The notes under the pieces were generated by a model. The model saw nothing but the letters and a program-made list of their open reading frames with translations, was not told the DNA's origin and ran no database searches. From NCBI GenBank assembly GCA_033032175.1, contig CM065312.1, positions 992,001-1,056,000 of the forward strand: DNA of 64,000 nt, read 5' to 3'. The stretch is from Saturnia japonica (taxonomy: Eukaryota > Arthropoda > Insecta > Lepidoptera > Saturniidae). Shown one piece after another: positions 1 through 11,405 of the stretch. A program made the translations under genes and the position numbers. Position 1 is the stretch's first letter. Each line of letters begins with the position of its first letter.

Positions 1-54
1 TCTCGTCTTTATTTATGTGTTTGAGATCATCAATCCATTTTCTTCGTTTGGACA
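1..54 (-). CDS. Candidate partial exon of an unidentified gene, running off the left edge
   Basis: Reading the minus strand leftwards, a pyrimidine-rich acceptor (ctttttttag) is followed at once by ATG and an open frame that starts MSKRRKWIDDLKHINKDE and leaves the window. The basic, Trp-containing start looks protein-like. A non-coding exon may precede it: minus-strand sequence from about 497 down to about 391 lies between an acceptor-like CCCCAG and a donor CAAG|gtatgt. Joined to the upstream candidate exon at 1619-1741 the phase is wrong: that splice would read about 14 codons here and then hit TAA. So either this ATG is the real start or an exon is missing from my model. I do not recognise the family. 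Confidence 0.3.
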
Positions 55-1618
55 TCTAAAAAAGTTAAGTTAATATTATTAAATCAGTTGGACCACGGGT
101 TTTGTTATAGGGCCATTGTCCAACTACAAAAATAGTTCGACCACGCCCTAGTAAAGGCCTGTAATTCAACTAGTTGCACAGACCAGGTTGAACCACTGCC
201 CCGAAACTATAATATTCTAGCACCTTAATCATAGAACTTAACTGAGAACCGGGATGATTACGATTTGGAAGTGGGGATACTTGTAATAATAACTTTAAAA
301 ATAGAAAGGATGATATAATAATAATATATGCAGGTAACGTTTAACTGATTAAGTATTATTAAAGTTATCACTAGCTAATTAAAACGTTACATACCTTGAT
401 TTAGAGATTTTTAAAGTTTTCACAACAGATTTCGCTGAGGCGAAACAGGCACAACCTTCATTACGGCGTCTGCGCAGTGACTACGGTAGCTTACCTGGGG
501 CGTAAGCGAGGAAAACCCGGAATGATCCAAAAATTACGGAACCTATGATTCGTCTTAACTACCGAAAGTACAAAATATTGATTCTGGTAATATTGTTTTA
601 ACATGGTTTGGGTTGATTTCAGTCACCCACGAAATTGTAGTATCTTAGAGGTTAACGTTGTCCTTAGAAAAATACGAACCGTGAGAATGTCGTAAGCAAT
701 GAAGTATAAAAAATGCATTCCGCAAAAAAGTCGTAACAACTGTGGTGCACGTAAAAAGGAACAGAGTAACTACATTTTTAGCAAAACCACAAACTTCTAC
801 TTGACGTATCTCTAAAAAGTTAAAATTTGCCGTTTTATGGGCAGTTACGCCAAAAATATTGAAAATGAATTTCAAAATACTGTCTGATTTTTCAATTTCA
901 TATCGTCGTAGAGCAACGAGACCCAGACCAATCGACGCAGAAAAAAAAGCTGATTATTACCTTCTATTTAGTCTTGTTACGACCTTTTAACGGGTTACGA
1001 CCTTATTGTTTTTCATCGTCGATATGTAATTGGTTTCTCGGAAACAGCTCAAACGATTTCGATGAAGCTTTGCATTTGGATAATGTTTTACATTCCAAGT
1101 TTACCTAGATAGGTGTTTTTCTTTTTTTGTTTATAAGACACCGAGCACAGCTTGGTTGCCCAGATATTTATATTTGATGTATAACATATTTTCTATCACT
1201 TTCCTGCAATCTGTCAGAGAGATTTCGTGAAAAGGGACGGAAGTGTGTAACACGAAGCCAGGGAAGCGCGCGCTTTTATTTTGGGTTGACCAATGAGCGC
1301 GCGCGGTTGTAGAGTTGGCAGACAGATGGTACCAACCCATTTAAACAGGGGAATAGAGGAGAATAAAGGGAAATAAAGAAGGTGAATGCGTCAACTATGC
1401 GCTTAACTTACAGCTTTGTGTATAAAATGTGTTGTTATATAAACTAATATACATGAAACTATATATAGTCAGATGTTACACATCATATGCAACTACTGTA
1501 AGGCGAGCTTGTTTTTTTTTTCCTAGCTTTATTTAATTTATGCATGTAGAACCAAATGTATATAAAAAATAAGATAATTAAAGATAAAGTTGTTAAAAAT
1601 AAATAAAAAACTACTCAC

Positions 1619-1731
1619 TTGTTTTCATGTAATATCTGATTGGGATTCTGAGTGATGACGCCTGAGAAAGTGAGTGCTTGGCTTATGCTCTGTCCAATGG
1701 CATCCTGGGAAGGTATCACCAGGTTTTCCAT
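1619..1731 (-). CDS. Candidate first coding exon, MENLVIPSQDAIGQ...
   Basis: On the minus strand an acceptor (cctacag) at about 1742 is followed nine bases later by ATG and 37 codons without a stop, beginning MENLVIPSQDAIGQSISQAL, then a good donor (AA|gtgagt) at 1618. The composition is protein-like and both splice sites are strong. The phase (two bases left over) does not join cleanly to the ATG exon at the left edge, so the gene model is incomplete. It may be an alternative first exon of the same gene. The family is not recognised. Confidence 0.3.
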
Positions 1732-1741
1732 TGATTTTTGC

Positions 1742-3809
1742 CTGTAGGTAAGTAGAGACATAAATATCACCACCAGATATCACTTATCCTAATAGAACCT
1801 CATTGCTTCATTTATTGGGATGAAGTAATTTGTATATTTTATGCGGGTGTACAATGGGTCTACAGTAAGACGCGTCCTAGTCCTACATTCAGTATATAAT
1901 ATTACTAGTTAGGCCAACAGATGGTATTCTGCCCTTTCTGGTAGTATTCTAACATATCTATAAACTATCAACTTGATAAAACAGATATATTACCTAAATC
2001 AATGATCTCAATCGGGTTGTTAGGAAGTTATAAAATCACTAACTACACTAGATTTTTATATATTATAGTGCATTTTTCATTCCCACAGAGTGAAATGACA
2101 ATTCATGTGTTTCTAGTATATTGTGTTTTTAAAATAGTGATGTCACCAATTGGTACTAATTGTAAACCCGTATGAGATATTATACCTATTAATGTTTCTT
2201 TTTTCAAAAAACATTGACTCTTTAATATGTGAAACCCGAATAGGGGAGACATTATAACGATGTAAAGTTTCTATGTTTCTATGGAACAACTACTGAACTG
2301 ATTCTAAAAATAGTTTCACTAATAGAAAACTACACTATCACTGTGTGATATCCTTAGGCTATTTTCTATAGTTATTAAATTTTATATTTTCATCAAAGGA
2401 AACAAAGTTGTGGGTGGGTGGTTGCTAGTTATTTTGAAACATTAATATTTTGATAACAATTTTTTTTTAAAATAATATGTTGGTCAAAAGTGAAAATAAG
2501 ATTAAAGATGAACCGGCACTCTTTCTTGCTCATTAAAAACAGATTTTTATTATTTTTTTCTTCATATAGTTGTTTTTATATTGTAATCTATAATAATATA
2601 TGTTTAATTGAAATATAATAAAAAGATTCTTATGAATAAACTACAATCTCAGAAGGAATTTAAAAAATATGATTCATATCATAAATTACAATCTCTTAAA
2701 TAAAGTAATTAAAGCCAAATACATTAAAATGTCTGTATATAAAGTATATTGATACATTTGACCACAACATTTCTAGAACCTTTAACCAATTAAGAATTAT
2801 TTTTTTATATGTTAGTAATTTGTATTTATAGTATTTTTATAAACCTACATACTGTTATGATTATGCTAATGGCATATGTTTAAATATAAATACACATATA
2901 TGTACATAAAATATATAGACATTACAATGAAGCAATATTATTACTTCCTTTCTCCATTAATGAAAATTTGTGAGATGTTATTCCGTGCCTTAGCTAACCT
3001 TTTAAGGTGCAAGCTACTACAAGGGCACCCTTATATATATTGTTTGTGGTCCTGCTCTAGTCATTTCCGCACCCCTCTAGAGTCTGTGCTCCGTGTCTGG
3101 GCCCGCTAGCACCACCCTAGTTAAGGCACTGATCTTATCCCATATATGAGTTAGTTTAAATTACTTAAATTAATTAATTGATTTTAATTATAGCAATTTA
3201 AGAACACTTATCTTGTTTTAATTACTACATTCCTTATATTTTACAATATAACCACAATATATATTTTATGCAGTAAGTTAATTAGGTAAAGATATTTGAC
3301 TAACATAATATTATAACAGTTAAAGGGACATTTCAATGGTCTTTGTATAACTACATTGTTCCACAATGAAAATGAGAACAATTTTTGCCTTCCCTATGAT
3401 ACAAGATCAACGACCTTAAAAACCAGTTTAGTCACAATAAATATCGTTTACACAACATAAACAATTGTATCGACTTTTAATGAGATAAATATAATTATGT
3501 GATCTTTCTACATTTCGTAGTAAAAACGTCAATAATACTAACATAGTTAAGTTTATGTTTCGGATTTCCACTTCTGAAGTAGACATTTTAAATACAATTT
3601 GTTCAATACACTACGTTGTTTGCCACTCATGAGCTATCGCTAGTTGCTTTCATCATCCAATTCAATCCAATTAATGACCTTTTTTGCACAAAAATCGCTC
3701 CTTCGTAATGTATTTATAATACCTACTACTTCACTCACTTCCACAGAACCACAGAATATTTACTATACTATGCACAGATACTATGAACATTCTCAATTCA
3801 TGTCAATCA
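1742..3809. other. AT-rich non-coding stretch
   Basis: No convincing coding frame is seen. A GC-richer patch at about 2990-3130 breaks the AT-rich sequence and looks like an old repeat fragment, but I cannot name it. Short open frames here lack codon structure or homology I recognise. Confidence 0.4.
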
Positions 3810-3817
3810 CTCTCTGC

Positions 3818-4370
3818 CAGGGTTACCAACTGTTATAAAAAAATACCCCTAAGATTAAGATGAAATAACCCTAAATGTAATATTCAAAAGCCCCAAAAAA
3901 TCCTGTATTGTGTATATTATCTCTGGTGTATATATTCAAGGATGTTGTTTAAATGACTTTCCTGTTTTATTTCACTATTTAATAACTATCTTATCGGCAA
4001 TTTAAATTTTAATTAACATATGAATTCATTTAATAGTTAATAGACATAATCACACTGATCAATAATATATTTGAAATTTTGAATTTTGAACGTGATAAGT
4101 GGAATCTCGTGCTGCCGCGAAATGACGTGCAGAGATGGCGTGCGACAGCTAGATCAGAAACTTGAAAACTTGACTTTGACCACAGACTACTCCTCGTTTA
4201 GTATTAATTGTTATTTGTCTCTGGTATAGTACAGTACCCATAGACAAATAACAAAATATAATAAGTACATTGACGTTTTCCTTTTTTTACTTGTTTTAGG
4301 CCTTAAAAAAGCCCACTAAGCACATTTCCGCCCTAAATTTAGGGCTAAAAGCACTAAGTTGGTAACCCTG
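3818..4370. mobile_element. hAT-like MITE, CAGGGTTACCAAC ends
   Basis: The ends are inverted copies: CAGGGTTACCAAC at 3818-3830 and GTTGGTAACCCTG at 4358-4370, a perfect 13-bp match. The flanking 8-mers ctctctgc (3810-3817) and ctctatac (4371-4378) agree at six of eight positions, consistent with a decayed 8-bp target duplication. CAGGG-type ends plus 8-bp duplications are typical of hAT elements. No transposase frame is seen in the 553-bp interior, so it is non-autonomous. A separate 13-bp hairpin (TTGTTATTTGTCT at 4208-4220, its complement at 4242-4254) lies inside. Confidence 0.6.
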
Positions 4371-4378
4371 CTCTATAC

Positions 4379-5359
4379 AGTCTGTACATGGTCTGTACTT
4401 AGTCTGTGACTTCACTGTAGGCCACTGTTGCCAACTTGCCAGTGCCCGATAGCGAAAAGTTACCAAGGACTGTTCAAAAAGTAACATTTTGATCAGAAAA
4501 GTGAGACATTCTCATAAATTGTCGGAAAAACATAATTTTATTCTTTTACGCATTAAATTAGTACTTACTAGCACTTTTTTACATAGCTTGATGCTGAACA
4601 ACAATACGGAACTATTGATGTCAATTACTTAGTCCTACACACGGAACCTATTTATTAACCTAATTTTATTTACCCCTCAGCTCAGTCAAACAAGATTAAA
4701 ATTAACAGCTATGGTAGACAAAGTTTACAAACTACAAACAAACACACAGACAAACTTACTGCTTGCAGTGGCAGTGCATGGTTTGGGTTTTTCTATGTAA
4801 ACGTCACTTGTTGCCCTTTTCTTTTCCGTAAGTGCAGGAATAAGAGAGTGTGCTGTAAAACCAAATAAAATTATACGAAAATACGGAGGCCACCTCGAAA
4901 AAAATACTGAAATATACCGACTTATACAATAAACATACAGTTTTTCATAAAACCGAAGTGAATTACGGTATTTGATCCCACTTTTCTAAGTAGCGTTGCT
5001 GAAAACTAGACATCTAGATGTCTATACGGATGCGCCAAGCGGATAATGAAAAAACAAAAAACGCCTCTATTTAGGTAGCTACTATTATATTACGACCAAA
5101 TTTTGGACAATCTCTAAAATATCTAAAGAACCTCAGGTCCTCAGTCGAGTACCTATAAAAAAAAAATCATCATGTACACAAACAATATTACTTGATTCGA
5201 TGCTAAAATAGTTCATACACAAAGTAAATAGTTTATGCATACAACGTAAAATAATCAGTATTTTATGTTTTTAATCTTTAATAATAATTTCTTAAAATCA
5301 AATTTCCTGTGCTGACAGTTACTATCAAACGTACTTTTATCTGAGTGATTACCAGTATT
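4379..5359. other. Non-coding stretch
   Basis: AT-rich sequence with no supported gene. The last part (about 5250-5359) probably belongs to the 3' side of the adjacent minus-strand LINE ORF1 relic, but no boundary is visible. Confidence 0.35.
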
Positions 5360-6622
5360 TGTCTCTACTTCTATTGTCTGCAAATTACTTTCCTGAGGTG
5401 TAACATTACGTTTCTTCTCTTTTTTTCTTTACCTTGAATACTTCTCGTGGCTTGATTTTTAGCTGAATCATTTTCTTCTTGCTTTTTATGAGAATAAGAG
5501 GCTGAAACCACACTGCTATATGTTTTTATATTGTTCTCAGGATTCGGTGGAATTGTAGACATGTCTGAAGGATTTATTTGTGCATTCTCGTTATTCTTCT
5601 TTTCATCTGCTATCTTCGTGAATTAAACCTGAGTGGCTTCTCGGTAAGTAATATTGTCTTTTGTCATAATATTACGTATATTCTTTTCTTTTACAAAGTG
5701 GGGGCACTGTTTATTCATAGCCATATGGGGTCCCTTACAGTTAACACATGTAAATTCCTTTATTTCAAAGTTATCGTACTTTCCCCCGCATTTTGGACAT
5801 ATTGTATTATTAATAGGACAATATTTTATAAAGTGCCCAAACTTCCAGCACCTAGAATACTGAGTTACAGAAAAACTGTAAGGCTCCACTCTAAATCGAA
5901 CTCCATAGGCATAAACAAATTTCGGTAGCAGTTTACTTTCAAAGCGTACACGAAGAGTTTCACTGTCGATTCATTTGCCATCAAAGTTTAATCGTCGTAA
6001 TCTTTTTATATCTAATATTTTTTCCGGGCATTTAATGTTTTCTAAAATTTCTTCGTCACTAATATCTAAATCCGCCCCTTTAATAATACCGTAAGACGTA
6101 TTATTTTCATATGTAAGCTGACATTTATATCCTAATTCTTGAAACTTTTTACACTGGAGTAAATTATCTGCACCTTCTTGTTTCTCAAAATTTATAGGTA
6201 CTTTGTATGGGCTTTTGTATTTAATTCTCACAATATTTTGATGGTTTCCTGCCTGTAAAATTTTTGCCACAGACATCTGTTTAGGTAAAGTTTGTAGGGA
6301 TGTTACGCAAACTTCATAGTTAGTTTCCGTAGTAAGGAAATTCCGTCTCTATAATTTTTGGTCGTCTTTTAACAACTGTAGTAAATCCTTCATCGCTAGT
6401 AATATCAATATCTTCTGTATTTTTTCTCTTCTCACATTTTATACTATTATTAATTATATTAATAATATTATTTTGTAGGTCAACACTGCTACTGTTCCCA
6501 TCATTCATCTTTTGTAGTTTGATTCTATTATCTTCCTTTATTCCTCCCGAGATACCTTCGGAACTATAATAAAATGATTCACTATCATCATCACTATCAC
6601 TTTCCATGATAATTTTCAACAA
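5360..6622 (-). pseudogene. Jockey-type LINE ORF1 (gag-like) relic with zinc knuckles
   Basis: Four open pieces in successive frames on the minus strand read as one broken gag-like protein. It starts near 6607 with an acidic Ser/Asp-rich head (MESDSDDDSES). A region at about 6276-5971 follows (NIVRIKYKSPYKVPINFEK ... YGIIKGADLDISDEEI), resembling the domain upstream of the zinc knuckles in Jockey-clade ORF1. Then at 5889-5623 come knuckles: a degenerate one (CWKFGHFIKYC), CPKC...C, and CVNCKGPHMAMNKQC. A lysine-rich tail ends near 5371. ORF1 proteins of this kind bind the element's RNA. Frameshifts near 6300, 5960 and 5600 make it non-functional, and no ORF2 of this element is present here. 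Confidence 0.75.
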
Positions 6623-6717
6623 AAAGTAATGAAGGTAGTTGAAGTTTTTTATTTATTTATTGCGGGTAAAATAGACACGTCTATTATCGGTGCCAACACT
6701 GTTACGACTGAAATACT

Positions 6718-7119
6718 TTGTTGAAAAATGAAATGGCTGAAATTCATATTGAGTTGATAGACGCTTTAGCTCAGCGAGATGAACTGCAGGAGATAATTAC
6801 TTCCCTGAATCACTGCAGTGAGACTCATGAGCTAGCTCTTAATCAAATCAGTTACTTAAAAATAGAATTAAACAATTCCCAAAAAGTAATCAGCGAATTA
6901 GAGTCACGAGTAGATTACCAAAAAAATACTGAAACATTAAAGCTTTATAATGATTTAATAGAGAGTAGTCCTAAATTAATTCACAGTCAACCACAGGCCA
7001 CTTTGGATTGCATAGGCACCACCACAGTACGACCTAACATGAGTAGCCATAATAAATTAAAAAAATATGTAATTTCAAAATATGTTAAGAAAAATAAATA
7101 TTTTAAAAATCGTAAATAA
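6718..7119 (+). pseudogene. LINE ORF1 coiled-coil segment
   Basis: A 133-codon open frame with heptad-like leucine and charged residues (for example EIHIELIDALAQRDELQEII and QISYLKIELNNSQKVISELE), followed by a lysine-rich tail. A coiled coil next to an esterase-like domain is the usual make-up of ORF1 in CR1-type elements. It is cut off by a stop at 7117 and the similarity continues out of frame (about 7120-7255), so it is a relic. Confidence 0.5.
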
Positions 7120-7275
7120 TTATCTGTGTTAGCTAGTGAGAAAATATTATTAAAAAATAAAATAGAAACCGTAAAATCACTGGCTCAGGAAAAGCAGGTT
7201 GTATACAGTAATGGCATACAGCGTTTACAGGCTGATTTACAAAGGAAAATTTTATAACAAAAATTATATCTGAAA

Positions 7276-8159
7276 ATGAATGTTTACAAAAAAAAACTAG
7301 GTGAACATATGGTGTCAGTGGGTGAGTTGATGGAGTCAGTTGCGGGGAATGTGGAGGGGAAGCAGTCACTCAACAATTGTACGTTGTGTGATTCTGTTGA
7401 CTCTAAGTCTCTGTATGGCACACAACCACTGATAATAAATTTGACTCAGGGATCAGTTTCCGGGCACACTCTGTCCTCTGAAGTGGTTCATATACTTCCT
7501 GAACCAGCTACACCAGACTTAGACCAGTCCTTACAATATGAACAGGATTTAAATTGGAACAAATCAAATATTAGTAATAATTCTCTAAGCCATGGAGGTG
7601 CTGATTTCATTGCTGTATCGAAAACTATAGTTTTTAGTGACAGAATAGGTAAGAGTATAGGGTCGATGTTGGCCCAGAGGTTGAAAGGAAAAATTATTAA
7701 TTATTGTATGCCAGGTGCAACTTACAATCAAATTATTGATAAAATTTTGAACACTGATTTTGAGAAGCAATGTAATATTGTAATTTTAATAGGAAATAGT
7801 TTAGGTATTAAAAAAAAGATTTATATATGTATTCAGAAAAACTGTTGAAATTGGATGTGGGAAAAATAATGTTGTGTGCTTTTCCATATTCCATATCCCT
7901 AAAACAAAAAAAAAATAACATTAAGATGTTAAATAATAGTCTACATAATCTGACATGTCGTCACAGTGAACAATTTATATTTTTTGATGTTAATAAGTTT
8001 ATTAATAATTTTATGTTAACTCGGGAAAGTATGTTTCTTCCCAAAAAATATAAACGTGATATAGCTATATTGATAGCGTATAATATAAATCTGTTAAGTA
8101 ACTCAGCAGTGTCATATAGTTTGACTAATGATACTGTGATAAATTTTTTAAACCAATAA
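7276..8159 (+). pseudogene. LINE ORF1 SGNH-hydrolase-like segment
   Basis: Two overlapping frames (7276-7848 and 7827-8159) read as one SGNH/GDSL-like domain with a frameshift near 7810-7840. The first block has VFSDRIGKSIGSMLAQRL, where active esterases have a GDS motif; here the position of the nucleophile serine appears to be Arg. It continues with NYCMPGATYNQIIDKIL and NIVILIGNSLG, resembling the strand and oxyanion block of the fold. The second half ends FLPKKYKRDIAILIAYNI, where the Asp-x-x-His catalytic block would lie, and it looks lost. Esterase domains of this kind occur in ORF1 of CR1-type LINEs. Non-functional. Confidence 0.5.
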
Positions 8160-8161
8160 AT

Positions 8162-8900
8162 ATGACAAAAGAGCAGGGTAACATAACAGTATACCATCAA
8201 AATATCAATCGCTTCTCCGGCAAAATATTAGATATAGAATTATTATTAGACAGAGAGAGAGACTAGATATATTATGTTTTACAGAAACCTGGCTTAAACC
8301 TGATAAGATGATATTTAATATAACACACTTTAAGTTGCTAGTGTTTATAATCGTACAATTGCTGTCGGTGGGGGTTGTATCATATTAACCAATAAAAATA
8401 TCAAATTTAAAGACAGAAAAGATATATGTAGTCTCTCAATAGACCGTATTTGTGAAGTGGCTTGTGCCGAGATGGATGGATTAATTGTATTATGTGTTTA
8501 CAGACCTCTTTCATCAAATATATTACTATTTTTAGAAACTAAGGAGGAAATATTAACGAGAATATTTAATATCAATAAGTCAGTTTTGATCTGTGGTGAC
8601 TTTAATATAGATATTTTAAATTCGTCGCCGGAGGTCACTGCATTCACATCGCTATTTAAGTCGTTTAACTTTGATCCGCTTTTTAATGAACCAACCAGAA
8701 CCACGTCCCAAACTGCATCTTGTATAGACAACATTTTTAATAACTTCAAAATCATTAGTAATGGCATTATTACTGGAATACGGTCTGACCATAAAGGTCA
8801 AATTGTTGAAATAAACTGCTGCAGACCTAGCAGTGATTGTAAGAGAACGGTTAGACTTATTTCAGACACTAGATTAGATCGTTTAAATGATAGCATTTAA
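8162..8900 (+). pseudogene. LINE ORF2 AP-type endonuclease segment
   Basis: The frame from ATG 8162 reads MTKEQGNITVYHQNINRFSG, the usual start of an apurinic-type endonuclease (the QN motif), then after a break FTETWLKPDK. The frame at 8457-8900 has VCGDFNIDIL, a Thr/Ser region with IDNIFNN, and SDHKGQIVEI, matching the GDFN and SDH catalytic blocks of this family, which nicks target DNA for target-primed reverse transcription. At least two frame breaks separate the blocks. Confidence 0.7.
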
Positions 8901-10126
8901 CAGCAATTATCTGCAGAGGTTTTACACGATATTGATCCAAATACTAACTACGGCAGCTTGTTTAATATCATAAGCACTGAATTTAGTAAACATTGTCCAA
9001 CAAAGGTTATTAGTGTTAGGAAAAAAATGGTTTTAGTGAATGGGCAACCAAAGGAATTATAAAAAGTAGAGATCGACTATATGATTTATATTATAGGAAA
9101 TCATTGACAACTAGTGATTCATTTCATGCTTATGTTAGAGATTATTCTAAAATATTTAAACGTGTTTGTGGAGCTGCGGAAGCGATATTTTTAAGAAATA
9201 AAGTTCTTAAATCTAGTAAAAAGACTAAAACTGTTTGGCACATAATAAATAAAGAAACAGGAAAAGATAGGAAAAATGATAATTCGCTTAATCTAAACGT
9301 CGAAGGAGTACATATCTCAAACAGTTCAGAGGTAGCAACTGTTTTCCAGGATTATTTGACAAATATACCCTTAGTAGTAACAAAAAATATAATATCATCA
9401 CCCCAGGACGCTGCATCACTTTTGGATAATCTTACACACCTGTGGATTCTAAATTTTCTTTTACATCTGTTAGTGCAGGTGAAATAATAAGGACTTTTAA
9501 ACAATTAAACTTAAAAAATACTGAAGATATTTGGGGTATGTCAGTAATCGTAGTTCAGTCCATAATTGTCAATATTTCACCATATCTGGCTAATATATTT
9601 AATCAGTGCATAAAAACAGGGACTTTCCGTAATTTAATGAAAATAAGTAAAGTAGTTCCTCTATTTACATCAGGTTGTAAAAGTAATCCTGGAAATTATA
9701 GGCCAATTTCTGTACTTCCCTCGATTAGTAAGATTTTCGAGAAAATTATGCCCAAGCATTTAGTACAATATTACAAAGCACAAGAGATATTGGATGGTTG
9801 GCAATATGGTTACACAAAATCTAAATCAACCACTGACGCTGGTGCAACACTGCTAAGTCATATATATAGGGCTTAGGAGGAGTCGCAGGATGCAATCGTT
9901 GTGTTCTGTGATCTCTCAAAGGCCTTCGACTGCGTTGACCACAGTACGCTTATACTTAAGCTAAAACACTATGGTGTGCGTGAAACTTCTCTTGACCTCC
10001 TAATTTCTTATTTAACAGAGCGTTGTCAGAAAATAAGTGTAAATGGAGCAACCTCTTCGGGATCATTGGTTAGAATCGGCGTCCCTCATAGTTCGATTTT
10101 GGGACCATTTTTGTTTCTCGTTTATA

Positions 10127-11405
10127 TTAGGTCTTTACCTATGAAATTGCCGTTTTGTATGAAAGAATTTAAACGAATTTTTTTCATGTATTTTTTATGT
10201 GTATTAATCGAAGTAATCACCCATGTAATCAATGCATCTTTGCCAGCGCAGTGGCAGTTTATTGATGCCCTTCTTAAAGAAATCAGCTGGACGGGAGGCA
10301 ACAAATTCTTCAAAGGCATTTTGTACTGCCTCTCGGGTATTGAATTTTTTTCCCGCCAAGGAGTTTTCCAAATTCTGGAATAAGTAGTAGTCTGTAGGTG
10401 CAAGGTCTAGTGAGTAGGGTGGATGACGGAGAACTTCCGACCCCAGTTCTTGCAACTTGGAGACCGTCTACTGTGCAGTATGAGGTCGCGCGTTGTCGTG
10501 CAGGAGCAGCGGAAACGAGCGATTGACCAATGCTGGTTGGAGATGTGCCAGCTTCTCCATCATTGTGTTCAGTTCTTCATAGTACACACTGCAGTAATGC
10601 TCACCCCGTTTGGTAAAAAGCTGTGATGAACCACACCGGCGCTAGACCACCAAGCAGTGACCATCACTTTTCTAGGGGTAAGTTTTCATTTAGGGCATTG
10701 TTTAGTTGCTGAACCAGGATCCAACCAACTTGCTGAGCGCTTGCGGTTATTAAACAGAATCCATTTTTCATCGCAGGTAACAATGCGGTTCTAAATTCCT
10801 TCATTTGTGTGTCTGTTGAGCAGTGCAAGGCACGTCTCGACGCGTACTTTGCGCTGGCGATCATTGAGTTCGTGGGGCCATTTGTCAAGCTTTTTTACCT
10901 TGCCAATTTGTCGCAAATGAACCAATATCGTTTAGACGCTAACGTCGAAAGCTGCTGCTAATTCAGCCGTAGATTGTGTATCATCAGCTTCCACAATCGC
11001 CTTTAATTCGTCATTGTCGACCAAAGTCTTCGGACGACCGCGAGGTTCATTTTTCAGGTCGAAATTCCCAGAACAGAAGCGAGCAAACCAATAACAGGTG
11101 GTGCGTTGGTTTGTAGTGTTGGCTCCGTAAACGTCGTTGATGTTGCGTGCCGCTTGTGCCGCGTTGCTGCCACGACGGTACTCATATTCCATAATTACTC
11201 GAATTTTTAACGTATCCATGATGACAAAAAAGATTGAAATGTGATGAAAATGTAATACTAATCAATAAACAAATGACTACTTTTGGAAAAAGAATTCCAT
11301 GTTTTTAAAATAAAATTAATTTGAAATTAGAATTCTTATCCAAACAAAAATTATTTTGATTTGAAATGGTCAGTACTGCAGAACGGCAATTTAAGGTAAA
11401 GTTCC
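10127..11405 (-). mobile_element. Mariner transposon inserted in the LINE RT
   Basis: The left end TTAGGTCTTTACCTATGA and the right end, whose complement is GGAACTTTACCTTAAATTG, are inverted repeats of about 30 bp; both continue into a shared AATTGCCGTT block. They are flanked by TA (10125-10126 and 11406-11407). Removing the element with one TA restores the LINE frame across FLVYI-NDLP exactly, which fixes the borders. The 1279-bp length is normal for mariner. The transposase is on the minus strand and is broken. Confidence 0.9.
10204..11219 (-). pseudogene. Mariner transposase (DD34D), inactivated
   Basis: Minus-strand start at 11219 gives MDTLKIRVIMEYEYRRGSNA, the N-terminal helix-turn-helix part, open for 95 codons to about 10932. 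Further on come VTCDEKWILF near 10790 (first catalytic Asp), LLLHDNARPHTAQ near 10480 (second Asp), and SLDLAPTDYYLF near 10405 (third Asp), ending RCIDYMGDYFD at 10204. All three DD34D aspartates are kept, but there is an in-frame TAG just before NRIVTCDEK and at least one frame change in the middle. Transposases of this type cut and paste at TA. The sequence type is the one common in moths (cecropia-like, from memory). Confidence 0.85.

Noticed and set aside
5578..5928. 116-codon + strand open frame
   Set aside because: Shadow of the zinc-knuckle frame on the opposite strand, which has clear motifs.
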